Of a DNA stretch of 6,149 bases, positions 1 to 6,025 are shown piece after piece. The position numbers and the translations under genes were made by a program. Origin of the DNA: Deltaproteobacteria bacterium (GTDB lineage: Bacteria > Desulfobacterota > Binatia > Binatales > Binataceae). Each line of letters opens with the position of its first letter. The stretch's first letter is position 1. The notes under the pieces were generated by a model that saw nothing but the letters and a program-made list of their open reading frames with translations, had not been told where the DNA came from and searched no databases. The stretch is from positions 320 through 6,468 of the forward strand of contig JAJZAG010000217.1 in NCBI GenBank assembly GCA_021799555.1, given 5' to 3'.

Positions 1-595
1 GGTTGCCGCGCACGGCGGGAACGCGGCGAAGCGACTTGCGATGATTCGCGTTCACGGGCTTGACGGCTTTCGGAGCCGGCTTCGCCGACGTTGCATGAGC
101 CACAGCGGGCGCTTCCGGCATGGGTGCGAACACCTGCGGCTCGGCCGGCGCGGGATTCGCCAAGGCGCGTGCGGCTTCGGCTTCAAGCGCGGCGCGGCGC
201 TGCTCGAGGATCGCGAGCTTTTTTTCCTTCCAGCGGGCCAGCCCGACGCGCATATATTCGGGATTGATATCGAGCATGTCGCAAACGTTGTCGAACGAGA
301 AGACCCAGCGTTTGTCCTCGTGGCTGATCCACTCGTCGGCTTCGCGGAACAAGCGCCGGCCCTTGTTGGTGGCCGAATCGATGCACTTCATGAAGCACTC
401 GATCGCGTCTTCGAGCACACTCAGGATGAGCCGTTTTTCGCCTTCGAGCAGATGCTTTTTGCGCATCGCCTCGAAGTATTGGATCGGCAAAAGCGTGTCG
501 GGTTCGAACAGTCCCGGCAGCTTTTCGTCCAGGGTTTCCTTCTCCTGCATCTTGTTGCCCTGATCGGTCCTCAAGCTGACACTTGTTTCTTCCAC
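1..595 (-). CDS. Uncharacterised protein, 3' end beyond window (198 codons visible)
   Basis: I do not recognise a named family. The GTG start at 595 is supported by an AGGAGGT ribosome-binding site 6-7 nt upstream and an in-frame stop at 619-617; a later in-frame ATG lies at 550. The frame stays open to the window edge. Visible parts are a charged N-terminus (about 1-28), a conserved-looking block beginning LFEPDTLLPIQYF (29-41), a helical stretch around 42-72 (EGEKRLILSVLEDAIECF), a segment rich in Arg and Trp (80-100), and a helix-turn-helix-like stretch (about 101-125, FDNVCDMLDINPEYMRVGL). An Ala/Glu coiled-coil-like helix (126-147) and an Ala/Pro tail ending in basic residues follow. There is no signal peptide or membrane segment, so it is probably cytoplasmic. 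From memory, similar proteins occur unannotated in deltaproteobacterial and NC10/Rokubacteria-type genomes. It lies 47 nt after iscX and is probably cotranscribed. A DNA- or RNA-binding role is only a guess. Confidence 0.85.
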   Translation of the reverse strand, partial: MEETSVSLRTDQGNKMQEKETLDEKLPGLFEPDTLLPIQYFEAMRKKHLLEGEKRLILSVLEDAIECFMKCIDSATNKGRRLFREADEWISHEDKRWVFSFDNVCDMLDINPEYMRVGLARWKEKKLAILEQRRAALEAEAARALANPAPAEPQVFAPMPEAPAVAHATSAKPAPKAVKPVNANHRKSLRRVPAVRGN

Positions 596-601
596 CGCCC
601 C

Positions 602-608
602 ACCTCCT
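602..608 (-). promoter_or_regulatory. Strong Shine-Dalgarno that fixes a GTG start
   Basis: On the minus strand AGGAGGT is followed by GGGGCG and then GTG at 595. This near-perfect anti-16S match at ideal spacing is the best ribosome-binding site in the window. It is why the downstream gene is started at GTG 595 and not at the ATG at 550. Confidence 0.8.
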
Positions 609-610
609 CG

Positions 611-644
611 GAATATTCAGACGCTAATAGGCTTGCGTCTATTC
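611..644 (-). repeat. Small stem-loop between iscX and the downstream gene
   Basis: AGACGC (619-624) and GCGTCT (635-640) form a 6-bp stem with a 10-nt loop. The flanking GAAT (611-614) and ATTC (641-644) can extend it across a 4-nt bulge. It begins at the iscX stop codon. No T-tract follows, so it does not look like a terminator. It could be an mRNA processing or stability element, or chance. Confidence 0.25.
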
Positions 645-861
645 ACTCGTCCTCGTTTTGTTCCTGGTATATTTCATTCCACGCCATCTGGATCGCTTCG
701 AGTTTGCCTTCGGTTGACGCTTGGGGATCGTCGCCGAATTCATCGAGATCGATTACCCATTGGCGCAGGTCGACGAAGCGGACATCGAGCGGGTTAAGCC
801 CCGGATGATTTTCAGCGAGCACTTCGGCGAGTTCCTCGGCCTGATCCCATTTCAATTGCAT
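643..861 (-). CDS. iscX: IscX, small acidic IscS-binding protein
   Basis: The protein has 72 residues; E. coli IscX (YfhJ) has 66. It aligns along nearly its whole length, with LKW at 3-5, HP and a following NP (19-24), VRFVDLRQWVIDL (27-39) and the hallmark FGDDPQAS (42-49), then a helix with LEAI (54-57) and an acidic tail. The family is a winged-helix-like fold that binds IscS, competes with frataxin (CyaY) for the same surface and can bind iron; it is seen as a modulator of cluster assembly. The ATG at 861 is 18 nt after the hscA stop. A GGGAG ribosome-binding sequence sits 11 nt upstream, which is rather far. In classical operons fdx precedes iscX, but here hscA is directly adjacent. Cytoplasmic. 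Confidence 0.95.
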   Translation of the reverse strand: MQLKWDQAEELAEVLAENHPGLNPLDVRFVDLRQWVIDLDEFGDDPQASTEGKLEAIQMAWNEIYQEQNEDE

Positions 862-879
862 CGTGGATATAACTCCCGT

Positions 880-2742
880 TCAAGAAACCTGTTCGACGGA
901 TTTTTTTTCGAGTGCGGCCTTGATCGCGGCGTCCATAATCCGGCCCGCGAACGGAGTGCTGAGCTCGTTCAATTGCTCCACGAGATTCGCAATCAGGTTG
1001 CGATCCGCGCCCATCCGCGCCGCCTCGAGCCTCTCGGCCACCTCCGCCAACCGCGCGCGCTCATCGGCCCCGATCAGATCCGGGTACTCGCCAAGTTGCT
1101 TGGCAAGCGCCGCCAGAATCTGCTCGGCGTCAACCCGGGCCACGATCAGAAGTCGCTGCTCAAGATCCTGCTCTCCCAGGTCGATCGATTCCTCGAGCAT
1201 CCGTTCGATTTCTTCGTCACTAAGCCCGTAGGATGGTTTGACATCGACGGAATGCTCGCGGCCGGTGCGCTCATCGCGTGCGCTAACATTTAGTATCCCG
1301 TTTGCATCGATGAGGAAAGTCACTGCGACGCGCGGAAGGCCGGCGGGCTGCGGTTCGATTGGCCCGAGCTTGAAGCGCGCGAGGCTGCGGCAATCCGCGG
1401 CCAGTTCGCGTTCGCCCTGAACTACGTGCACATCGACGTGCGTCTGATTATCCACCGCCGTGGTGAACATCTCGGTGACGCTGGTCGGAATCGTGGTATT
1501 GCGATGGATAAGGCGTTCCATCACGCCGCCCATCGTCTCTATCCCGAGTGAGAGCGGCACCACGTCGAGCAGCAGCATATCGCCCTGCCCGCCCATCAGG
1601 ACGCTGGCCTGAACGGCGGCGCCGAGAGCCACGACTTCATCGGGATCGATCGAGCATAGCGGTTCGCGTGCGAAGAGTTCGCGCACCCGCTGCCGAACCA
1701 TCGGCATCCGCGTCGATCCGCCGACCAGGACGACGGCATCGATTTGAGCGGGGCTGAGCTTCGCGTCGGCAAGCGCCATCGAGCATCGCGCGAGCGTGCG
1801 AGTGACGATCGGCTCGGCGAGTTTTTCAAGTTCAGCGCGGGTCAGGGTTTTTCGGATGGTATGACCGGGCAGCGCGACTGCGATCTCCGCGCTTGAATCG
1901 GTGGTGAGCTTCTTTTTCGCGGCCTCGGCTGCGCTGCGCACGCTGTTCCATACATGGCGGTCGCGCGCAACCTCGCCGGGCAGTCCGGCGAGAATCCAAT
2001 TGACAATCGCCGCGTCGATATCGTCGCCGCCCAGATGGGTATCACCGTTGGTCGCGAGGACCTCGAAGATGCCGGCCTTGATGCTCAAAATCGATACGTC
2101 AAAGGTGCCGCCGCCGAAGTCATAGACGGCCACCGTGCCCTCGGCGCGCTTGCCGAGTCCGTAGGCCAGAGAGGCGGCGGTAGGTTCGTTGACGAGGCGG
2201 ACGACTTCGAGTCCCGCCAGGCGGCCGGCGTCCTTGGTGGCTTGGCGCTGGGCGTCGTTGAAGTAGGCGGGCACGGTGATTACGACGCGATCGACGGCTT
2301 CGCCGAGTGCGCGTTCGGCGCGAACTTTGAGCGCGCGGAGAATTTCGGCGGAGATTTGCGGGGGCGTAAGCGTGCGCGCGCCGACCTGAAAGCGGACGAT
2401 CGGTCCCGACAGATCGGCGAACGCGTAGCGCGAACAATCTTCGGGCGCAACCTCGGCGCCGCCGAGGCCCATGTAGCGCTTGACCGAGCGGATTACCGCG
2501 CCGTACTCGCCGCCGGGAAAGCCGACGGCGGCGATTTTGCCGCCTTGCTCGACGCTTAGATGCGGCTCGAGTTCGATCGCGCGAGCGCCGGTCGAGATCG
2601 AGCCGTCGGGCGCGATCGCGACGACCGAGGGCAGCATCGTGGCGCCCGTTTCAGGGTCGGCGATGACACGCGGGACTCCGTTTTCCATCCGCGCGATAAG
2701 GCTGTTGGTCGTGCCGAGATCGATTCCCAGAATTTGAGGCAT
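880..2742 (-). CDS. hscA: HscA, Hsp70-family chaperone for IscU
   Basis: The protein has 620 residues, close to E. coli HscA (616). The nucleotide-binding domain (about 1-380) shows GIDLGTTNS (6-14), an adenosine-site region with VPAYFNDAQRQATKDAG (157-173), NEPTAASLAYGL (185-196), DFGGGTFDVS (208-217) and VLVGGSTRMP (338-347). The substrate-binding domain shows the HscA-type LLLDVVPLSLGIETMGG (390-406), NTTIP (415-419), QGERELAADCRSLARF (442-457) and KPSYGLSDEEI (502-512), which separates it from DnaK. A helical lid completes the C-terminus. HscA uses ATP hydrolysis, stimulated by HscB, to bind the LPPVK loop of IscU and promote cluster release. The N-terminus begins almost at the first beta strand and lacks the roughly 20-residue extension of the E. 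coli protein. The ATG at 2742 is 3 nt after the hscB stop, which suggests translational coupling. Cytoplasmic. Confidence 0.97.
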   Translation of the reverse strand: MPQILGIDLGTTNSLIARMENGVPRVIADPETGATMLPSVVAIAPDGSISTGARAIELEPHLSVEQGGKIAAVGFPGGEYGAVIRSVKRYMGLGGAEVAPEDCSRYAFADLSGPIVRFQVGARTLTPPQISAEILRALKVRAERALGEAVDRVVITVPAYFNDAQRQATKDAGRLAGLEVVRLVNEPTAASLAYGLGKRAEGTVAVYDFGGGTFDVSILSIKAGIFEVLATNGDTHLGGDDIDAAIVNWILAGLPGEVARDRHVWNSVRSAAEAAKKKLTTDSSAEIAVALPGHTIRKTLTRAELEKLAEPIVTRTLARCSMALADAKLSPAQIDAVVLVGGSTRMPMVRQRVRELFAREPLCSIDPDEVVALGAAVQASVLMGGQGDMLLLDVVPLSLGIETMGGVMERLIHRNTTIPTSVTEMFTTAVDNQTHVDVHVVQGERELAADCRSLARFKLGPIEPQPAGLPRVAVTFLIDANGILNVSARDERTGREHSVDVKPSYGLSDEEIERMLEESIDLGEQDLEQRLLIVARVDAEQILAALAKQLGEYPDLIGADERARLAEVAERLEAARMGADRNLIANLVEQLNELSTPFAGRIMDAAIKAALEKKSVEQVS

Positions 2743-2745
2743 CGC

Positions 2746-3393
2746 TCACGCCGCCTTGAGACTGCCGAGGCCAAGGTCAACATCGCGCATCAGAGTACGC
2801 AGGTATGCGATGTTCGAGAGGATGAGCTTGAGTTCCGCGGCGAGATCTTTTGCGTTGGAACGGCCGAGGTCCCAGAGCACGAAGTTTCCACCGAGGGCGA
2901 TTTGATAATCGTTCATCATAGTTTGCAGCGCCGCCCGCCGCGTCTCGAGTTCGTCGCCGAGCGCGCGGGCGCGCGCGGGGTCGGCGCGAATCGCTTCGCG
3001 CAGGTCGGCGAGATGCTCCTGCACTTCAAAGACGGTCTCAGCGATCTCCGGAGGCACCTGCTTGTTGTCGTCGGAGAGCTTTTCGCCGCGTAGCTCGAGC
3101 CAGTACTTTCCGCGATCGAGAGGGTCGCGCAGGGTGCGATAGCTGCGCGTCAGAAGCGCCGTCGAGCGCAGGCTCGCGTCACGGACGCGCACGGGTGCTT
3201 GCGCGTATCGATCGGGATGAATCCGGCGGCTTAGTTCGTGATAGACGCGCTCAATCGCGCCGGGTTCAATCGCGAGCTTTTTGGGAAGGCCCAGCGCCGC
3301 GAAGCAGTCGAGCTCAACGCCAAGCGGCGTCGCGCAGGTTTCGCAAATCAGCCGCGGCTCTTGCCGCCGTCCGCATGACGGGCATTCGACCAT
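2746..3393 (-). CDS. hscB: HscB, J-domain co-chaperone with N-terminal four-Cys zinc-finger-like module
   Basis: From the ATG at 3393 the protein has 215 residues, against about 171 in E. coli. Two CxxC pairs (Cys4/Cys7 and Cys17/Cys20) form a probable zinc knuckle, a layout known from human HSC20/HSCB and some bacterial homologues. The J-domain (about 29-102) contains HPDRY, with HPD at 59-61, and a conserved TLRDPLDRGKYWLEL segment. The C-terminal part (about 115-215) is the helical bundle that binds IscU. HscB delivers IscU to HscA and stimulates its ATPase. An in-frame GTG at 3417 directly abuts the iscA stop and would add eight residues (MRGCGGAT). Neither start has a convincing ribosome-binding site, since GAGGGGG lies about 15 nt from the ATG. 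I prefer the ATG because it sits just before the zinc motif. The hscA ATG follows after 3 nt. Confidence 0.93.
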   Translation of the reverse strand: MVECPSCGRRQEPRLICETCATPLGVELDCFAALGLPKKLAIEPGAIERVYHELSRRIHPDRYAQAPVRVRDASLRSTALLTRSYRTLRDPLDRGKYWLELRGEKLSDDNKQVPPEIAETVFEVQEHLADLREAIRADPARARALGDELETRRAALQTMMNDYQIALGGNFVLWDLGRSNAKDLAAELKLILSNIAYLRTLMRDVDLGLGSLKAA

Positions 3394-3417
3394 CGTTGCG
3401 CCGCCGCACCCCCTCAC

Positions 3418-3735
3418 TCATACCACGAACGATTCGCCACATCCGCAGCTACGTTTGGCGTTGGGATTGACCACCCGGAACCCCGAGGACATCAATTCCT
3501 CGGCATAATCGAGTTCGGAACCGTTGAGATAAAGAAAACTCTTCTTGTCCACGATCAGCTTGGCGCCGTCGCGTTCGAAAATCTTGTCGCGTTCCTTGGC
3601 TGCGTCGATTTCCATCCGATACGACAGTCCGGAGCATCCGCCCCCGACAACTTTGACGCGCAATCCCGCGTCGGCGCCCTTGTCGGCGATCAACGTCTTA
3701 ATCTTGTGGACCGCGTTTTCAGACAGCGAGATCAT
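3418..3735 (-). CDS. iscA: IscA, A-type iron-sulfur cluster carrier
   Basis: The protein has 105 residues, typical of the family (E. coli IscA 107). The three cluster or iron ligands are visible: Cys34 in GGGCSGLSY (31-39) and Cys97/Cys99 in SCGCGESF (96-103). Other family features are the central IVDKKSFLYLNGSELDY (61-77) and GFRVVNPNAK (85-94). A-type carriers accept a [2Fe-2S] cluster from IscU and pass clusters, notably [4Fe-4S], to target proteins. The ATG at 3735 has a GAGGAT ribosome-binding site (3748-3743) with 7-nt spacing that overlaps the iscU stop codon, 11 nt upstream. ErpA or SufA-type names are conceivable for an A-type protein, but its place inside the isc operon supports IscA. 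Cytoplasmic. Confidence 0.95.
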   Translation of the reverse strand: MISLSENAVHKIKTLIADKGADAGLRVKVVGGGCSGLSYRMEIDAAKERDKIFERDGAKLIVDKKSFLYLNGSELDYAEELMSSGFRVVNPNAKRSCGCGESFVV

Positions 3736-3746
3736 CGCAACTATCC

Positions 3747-4175
3747 TCAGCCCTTGTGCGCCTTAGCCGGCTCAGCCGCGGCGGCTTCGCGGGTGTCGCC
3801 CTTGCGCTTTTTCCAGTCCGTGATCGCGGCCTTGATCGCATCTTCGGCGAGCACCGAACAGTGAATCTTCACGGGCGGGAGGTTGAGCTCCTTGACGATG
3901 ACGGTGTTCTTGATCGCCATCGCCTCGTCGATCTTCTTGCCCTTGACGAGCTCGGTTACGTAGCTTGAACTCGCGATCGCGCTGCCGCATCCAAAGGTCT
4001 TGAACTTGGCGTCCTCGATCACGCCGTCGTCGCTGATCCTGAGCTGGAGCTTCATGACGTCGCCGCATTCGGGCGCGCCGACGACGCCGGTGCCGACGCT
4101 GGGATCGTCCTTGGCGAAGCTGCCGACGTTGCGCGGATTATTGTAATGGTCGAGAACCTTATCTGAATATGACAT
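3747..4175 (-). CDS. iscU: IscU, iron-sulfur cluster scaffold
   Basis: The protein has 142 residues, against 128 in E. coli. It is highly similar from the start (YSDKVLDHYNNPRNVGSF, 3-20). All scaffold residues are present: Cys37 and Asp39 in PECGDVMKLQ, Cys63 in FGCGSAIASSS, and His105 and Cys106 in IHCSVLAEDAIKAAI. The LPPVK chaperone-recognition motif at 99-103 is exact, matching the HscB/HscA genes downstream. IscU receives sulfur from IscS and holds the nascent [2Fe-2S] cluster. After WKKRK (about 121-125) it carries an extra Ala/Lys/Glu-rich tail of about 17 residues, probably disordered. The ATG at 4175 follows a GGAGG sequence with a tight 4-nt spacing and lies 24 nt after the iscS stop. 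Cytoplasmic. Confidence 0.97.
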   Translation of the reverse strand: MSYSDKVLDHYNNPRNVGSFAKDDPSVGTGVVGAPECGDVMKLQLRISDDGVIEDAKFKTFGCGSAIASSSYVTELVKGKKIDEAMAIKNTVIVKELNLPPVKIHCSVLAEDAIKAAITDWKKRKGDTREAAAAEPAKAHKG

Positions 4176-4199
4176 AGCGCCTCCGCGCGGAATTTCCGT

Positions 4200-5417
4200 T
4201 TACGATTTCCACTGCACCGACTTGAGATCGACCCCGTCTTTCGCCATTTCATACAGCGGCGACATCTCGCGCAGCCGTTTGACCTCTTTGCTAACCCGCT
4301 CGGAAACGTAATCGACTTCCTCGGCGGTGTTGAAGCGTCCGATTCCGAAGCGGATCGAGCTGTGCGCCAGCTCTTCGTTGATTCCGAGCGCGCGAATCAC
4401 GTACGACGGCTCGAGCGTCGCCGAAGTACACGCCGAACCGGAGCTGACCGCGATATCGCTGATTCCCATCAGGAGTGATTCGCCCTCGACATAGGCGAAG
4501 CTGACGTTGAGATTTCCGGGCAGCCGCTCGGTCGGATGGCCGTTGACGTAAACTTCATCGAGACGCTCGAAGATTCCGGCCTGGAGACGATTCCTGAGTT
4601 CGGTCAAGCGCGCGGCCTCGGCGGCCATCTCATGGCCCGCGATTTCGCACGCGGCGCCGAAACCGACGATACCGGTCACGTTGAGCGTGCCCGACCGCAT
4701 CCCGCGCTCGTGTCCGCCGCCGTCGATAATTGGAGTCAAGCGCACACGCGGCCCCTTCGAGCGGACGTATAGCGCGCCAACTCCCTTGGGCCCGTAAATC
4801 TTGTGCCCGCTCATCGCGAGCAGATCGATTCCGTCTTTCTCGACGTCAACCGGAATCTTGCCGACCGCTTGCACCGCGTCGCAATGGAACACGACGCCCT
4901 TTTCCTTGGCGATCTTGCCGATCTCGGCAATCGGATGAATCGTGCCGATCTCGTTGTTCGCGTACATGATCGAGATCAATACCGTTTTGTCGGTAATCGC
5001 GCGGCGGACCGCGTCCGGATCGACCATACCGTACTTATCGACCGGCAGATAAGTCACCGTGGCCTTGCCTTGGCGTTCGAGGGCGCGGCAACTGTCGAGG
5101 ACGGCTTTGTGCTCGGTGACGCAGGTGATTATGTGATTTCCCTTGTCTTTGTAAAACTCGACGATCCCCTTGATCGCCAAATTATCGGACTCGGTCGCGC
5201 CACTCGTGAAGACTATTTCCTTGGACTTCGCGCCGACCAGATTTGCGATCTGGTTGCGCGCCTTATCGACGCCCTCTTCCGCTTCCCATCCAAAGCTGTG
5301 ATTTCGGCTTGCTGCATTGCCAAATTTGTCGGTGAAATACGGCAGCATCGCGTCCAGCACCCTGCGGTCGCACGGCGTGGTTGCGTGATTGTCCATGTAG
5401 ATGGGGGTCTTAACCAT
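4200..5417 (-). CDS. iscS: IscS, PLP-dependent cysteine desulfurase
   Basis: From the ATG at 5417 the protein has 405 residues, against 404 in E. coli. It is a group I NifS/IscS fold-type I aminotransferase-like enzyme that converts cysteine to alanine and passes a persulfide to IscU. Visible features are PIYMDNHATTP (5-15), TSGATESDNLAIKG (71-84), His103 in TEHKAVLDSC, ANNEIGT (153-159), HCDAVQAVGK (178-187), the PLP lysine Lys206 in SGHKIYGPKG, RSGTLNV (241-247) and the mobile-loop persulfide Cys330 in SSGSACTSA. The C-terminus LYEMAKDGVDL matches the IscS type that docks IscU. A longer reading from TTG 5495 would add 26 residues, but it starts inside the operator, so I reject it. GAGG lies only 3 nt before the ATG, a weak ribosome-binding site. 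It is the first gene of the operon. Confidence 0.97.
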   Translation of the reverse strand: MVKTPIYMDNHATTPCDRRVLDAMLPYFTDKFGNAASRNHSFGWEAEEGVDKARNQIANLVGAKSKEIVFTSGATESDNLAIKGIVEFYKDKGNHIITCVTEHKAVLDSCRALERQGKATVTYLPVDKYGMVDPDAVRRAITDKTVLISIMYANNEIGTIHPIAEIGKIAKEKGVVFHCDAVQAVGKIPVDVEKDGIDLLAMSGHKIYGPKGVGALYVRSKGPRVRLTPIIDGGGHERGMRSGTLNVTGIVGFGAACEIAGHEMAAEAARLTELRNRLQAGIFERLDEVYVNGHPTERLPGNLNVSFAYVEGESLLMGISDIAVSSGSACTSATLEPSYVIRALGINEELAHSSIRFGIGRFNTAEEVDYVSERVSKEVKRLREMSPLYEMAKDGVDLKSVQWKS

Positions 5418-5432
5418 CAGCCTCGGTTTCCA

Positions 5433-5479
5433 GCCCGGTTTCACGGGCGCTCGATAGGTTTGACCGGATTCGCATCCGG
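5433..5479 (-). other. iscS 5' leader with two short hairpins
   Basis: Between the predicted transcription start (about 5509) and the iscS ATG lies a leader of about 90 nt. It holds CCGGAT-GCGA-ATCCGG, a perfect 6-bp stem with a 4-nt loop (5464-5479), and GCCCG-TGAAAC-CGGGC, a 5-bp stem (5433-5448). The second ends about 15 nt before the ATG. No T-tract follows either, and they match no riboswitch class I know. They may influence translation or stability. Confidence 0.3.
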
Positions 5480-5496
5480 CGAACCTACGATCCAAT

Positions 5497-5519
5497 TAGT
5501 GGACCTGCTGAGTCCACTA
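5497..5519 (-). promoter_or_regulatory. Perfect inverted repeat, candidate IscR/Rrf2-type operator
   Basis: The sequence is TAGTGGAC, 7 nt, GTCCACTA: perfect 8-bp arms. Read as a 25-mer on the minus strand (5520-5496) it follows the architecture of the E. coli IscR type 1 site (recalled consensus ATASYYGACTRWWWYAGTCRRSTAT). By hand about 17 of 25 positions agree, including ATAG, GACT, GTC and CTA. It overlaps the -10 element and the predicted start point, which would allow repression by occlusion. No iscR gene lies next to it. Another dimeric regulator is possible. Confidence 0.6.
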
Positions 5520-5544
5520 TAAGCATCATGCCATCCTCGGTCAA
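5516..5544 (-). promoter_or_regulatory. Predicted sigma70 promoter of the isc operon
   Basis: TTGACC (5544-5539) and TATAGT (5521-5516) each match the consensus at five of six positions and are separated by exactly 17 nt. Initiation is expected near 5510-5508, about 90 nt before iscS. The -10 element runs into the inverted-repeat operator. Similar weaker pairs exist further upstream, such as TTGCCT-N17-TAATTT on the minus strand, but this is the best in the intergenic region. Confidence 0.65.
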
Positions 5545-5820
5545 TCCGATGAAGATGCCGAACCAGCTCTTGTTTGTCCGCGACAAAATACCCGACCTGA
5601 AGAGCCTAGTAAGGTATATGCGCTGATATTCCAAGGCAAATTACACCTATCCAGCTGGTCAGGCAACGCTTGGGATGGATCACGGTATTTGGCCGCGGGC
5701 AATTTTCGCGGGAAGTGCGGGGAAGTGGCGGGCGTTGCCGGGACGGCTGCCGCGAGAAACACGCGCAATATTGCAGGGTTACAGAGCCAAGAGCATCCCC
5801 GCACGCGGGAAACGGAACCC
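5545..5820. other. Non-coding stretch upstream of the isc promoter
   Basis: I find no supportable gene here. It contains minor structure only: CCGCG/CGCGG arms (5693-5697 and 5707-5711), a short tandem gcgggaagt/gcggggaagt (about 5708-5726), the palindrome GCAATATTGC (5765-5774), CCCGC/GCGGG (about 5799-5811) and CCAGCTGG near 5651. Reading frames that cross it lack recognisable domains and ribosome-binding sites. Confidence 0.5.
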
Positions 5821-5959
5821 AAAAAAAGAGGGCGTTACAACGCGTGACAAATGAAACCGGCGCGCGCGCCTTACCTAGAGACTACGCGCTCCAACGTGGG
5901 CGTAGCCGACGGAATGTCACGGGCGTGGCCAAATGGCCAAAATATCTGTAACGCCCCTC
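5821..5959 (-). ncRNA. Candidate structured RNA or complex terminator ending in a T7 tract
   Basis: On the minus strand GAGGGGCGTTACA (5959-5947) pairs with TGTAACGCCCTC (5839-5828), a 12-bp stem with one bulged G, directly followed by seven T (5827-5821). Inside are CGTGACA/TGTCACG (5921-5915 with 5849-5843), an 8-bp hairpin with one G-U pair (5907-5900 with 5887-5880), a GGCC-AUUU-GGCC hairpin (about 5939-5926) and GGCGCGCGCGCC (5870-5859). The G-U pair exists only on the minus strand and the T-tract lies only on that side, so minus is the likely strand. It does not look like 6S, tmRNA, SRP or RNase P RNA by motif. It may be the 3' end of the upstream gene's transcript or an independent small RNA. 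Confidence 0.4.
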
Positions 5960-6025
5960 AAACTAAGCGCGGAAAATCAAAGGCTTAGCGACACCCACGG
6001 ATCACTTCACCACAATTTGTCACGC
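5842..6025. repeat. 11-bp perfect inverted repeat enclosing the structured region
   Basis: GCGTGACAAAT (5842-5852) and ATTTGTCACGC (6015-6025) are exact reverse complements 162 nt apart. One arm starts at the end of the upstream gene and the other lies within the structured RNA candidate, where it shares bases with an internal stem. It could be an alternative RNA pairing or the ends of a small non-autonomous element. No flanking target duplication is evident. Confidence 0.5.

Noticed and set aside
41..1293. Overlapping plus-strand frames over the left genes (41-808 and 721-1293)
   Set aside because: They are antisense to iscX, hscA and the uncharacterised gene, whose minus-strand frames have clear family matches or a strong ribosome-binding site.
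1954..2559. Plus-strand 201-codon frame antisense to hscA
   Set aside because: A GC-rich shadow of hscA; no domain or ribosome-binding site, and the opposite strand encodes a fully conserved Hsp70.
5418..5495. Longer IscS beginning at TTG 5495
   Set aside because: It starts inside the operator, just after the predicted transcription start, adds 26 residues absent from IscS proteins and has no good ribosome-binding site. ATG 5417 gives the family length.
5528..5626. Plus-strand 32-codon frame (MPSSVNPMKMPNQ...)
   Set aside because: No ribosome-binding site, no recognisable domain, and it lies over the isc promoter on the opposite strand.
5485..5634. Minus-strand reading frame of about 49 codons ending ...IVDSAGPLIGS before iscS
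   Set aside because: It looks somewhat protein-like, but it needs a TTG start with poor ribosome-binding sequence and covers the promoter and operator. I favour the regulatory reading.
5641..5680. GGTCAGG sequence near 5658, reminiscent of the SRP RNA loop
   Set aside because: The following bases do not give the conserved SRP domain IV helix and loop.
5765..5870. Palindromes GCAATATTGC (5765-5774) and GGCGCGCGCGCC (5859-5870)
   Set aside because: Short self-complementary words. The second is mentioned within the RNA candidate; neither alone supports a binding site.
5541..5951. Frames 5541-5822 (minus) and 5670-5951 (plus) in the intergenic region
   Set aside because: Arg/Ser/Pro-rich low-information translations without ribosome-binding sites. 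The minus frame runs into the -35 region of the isc promoter and the plus frame crosses the structured RNA candidate.
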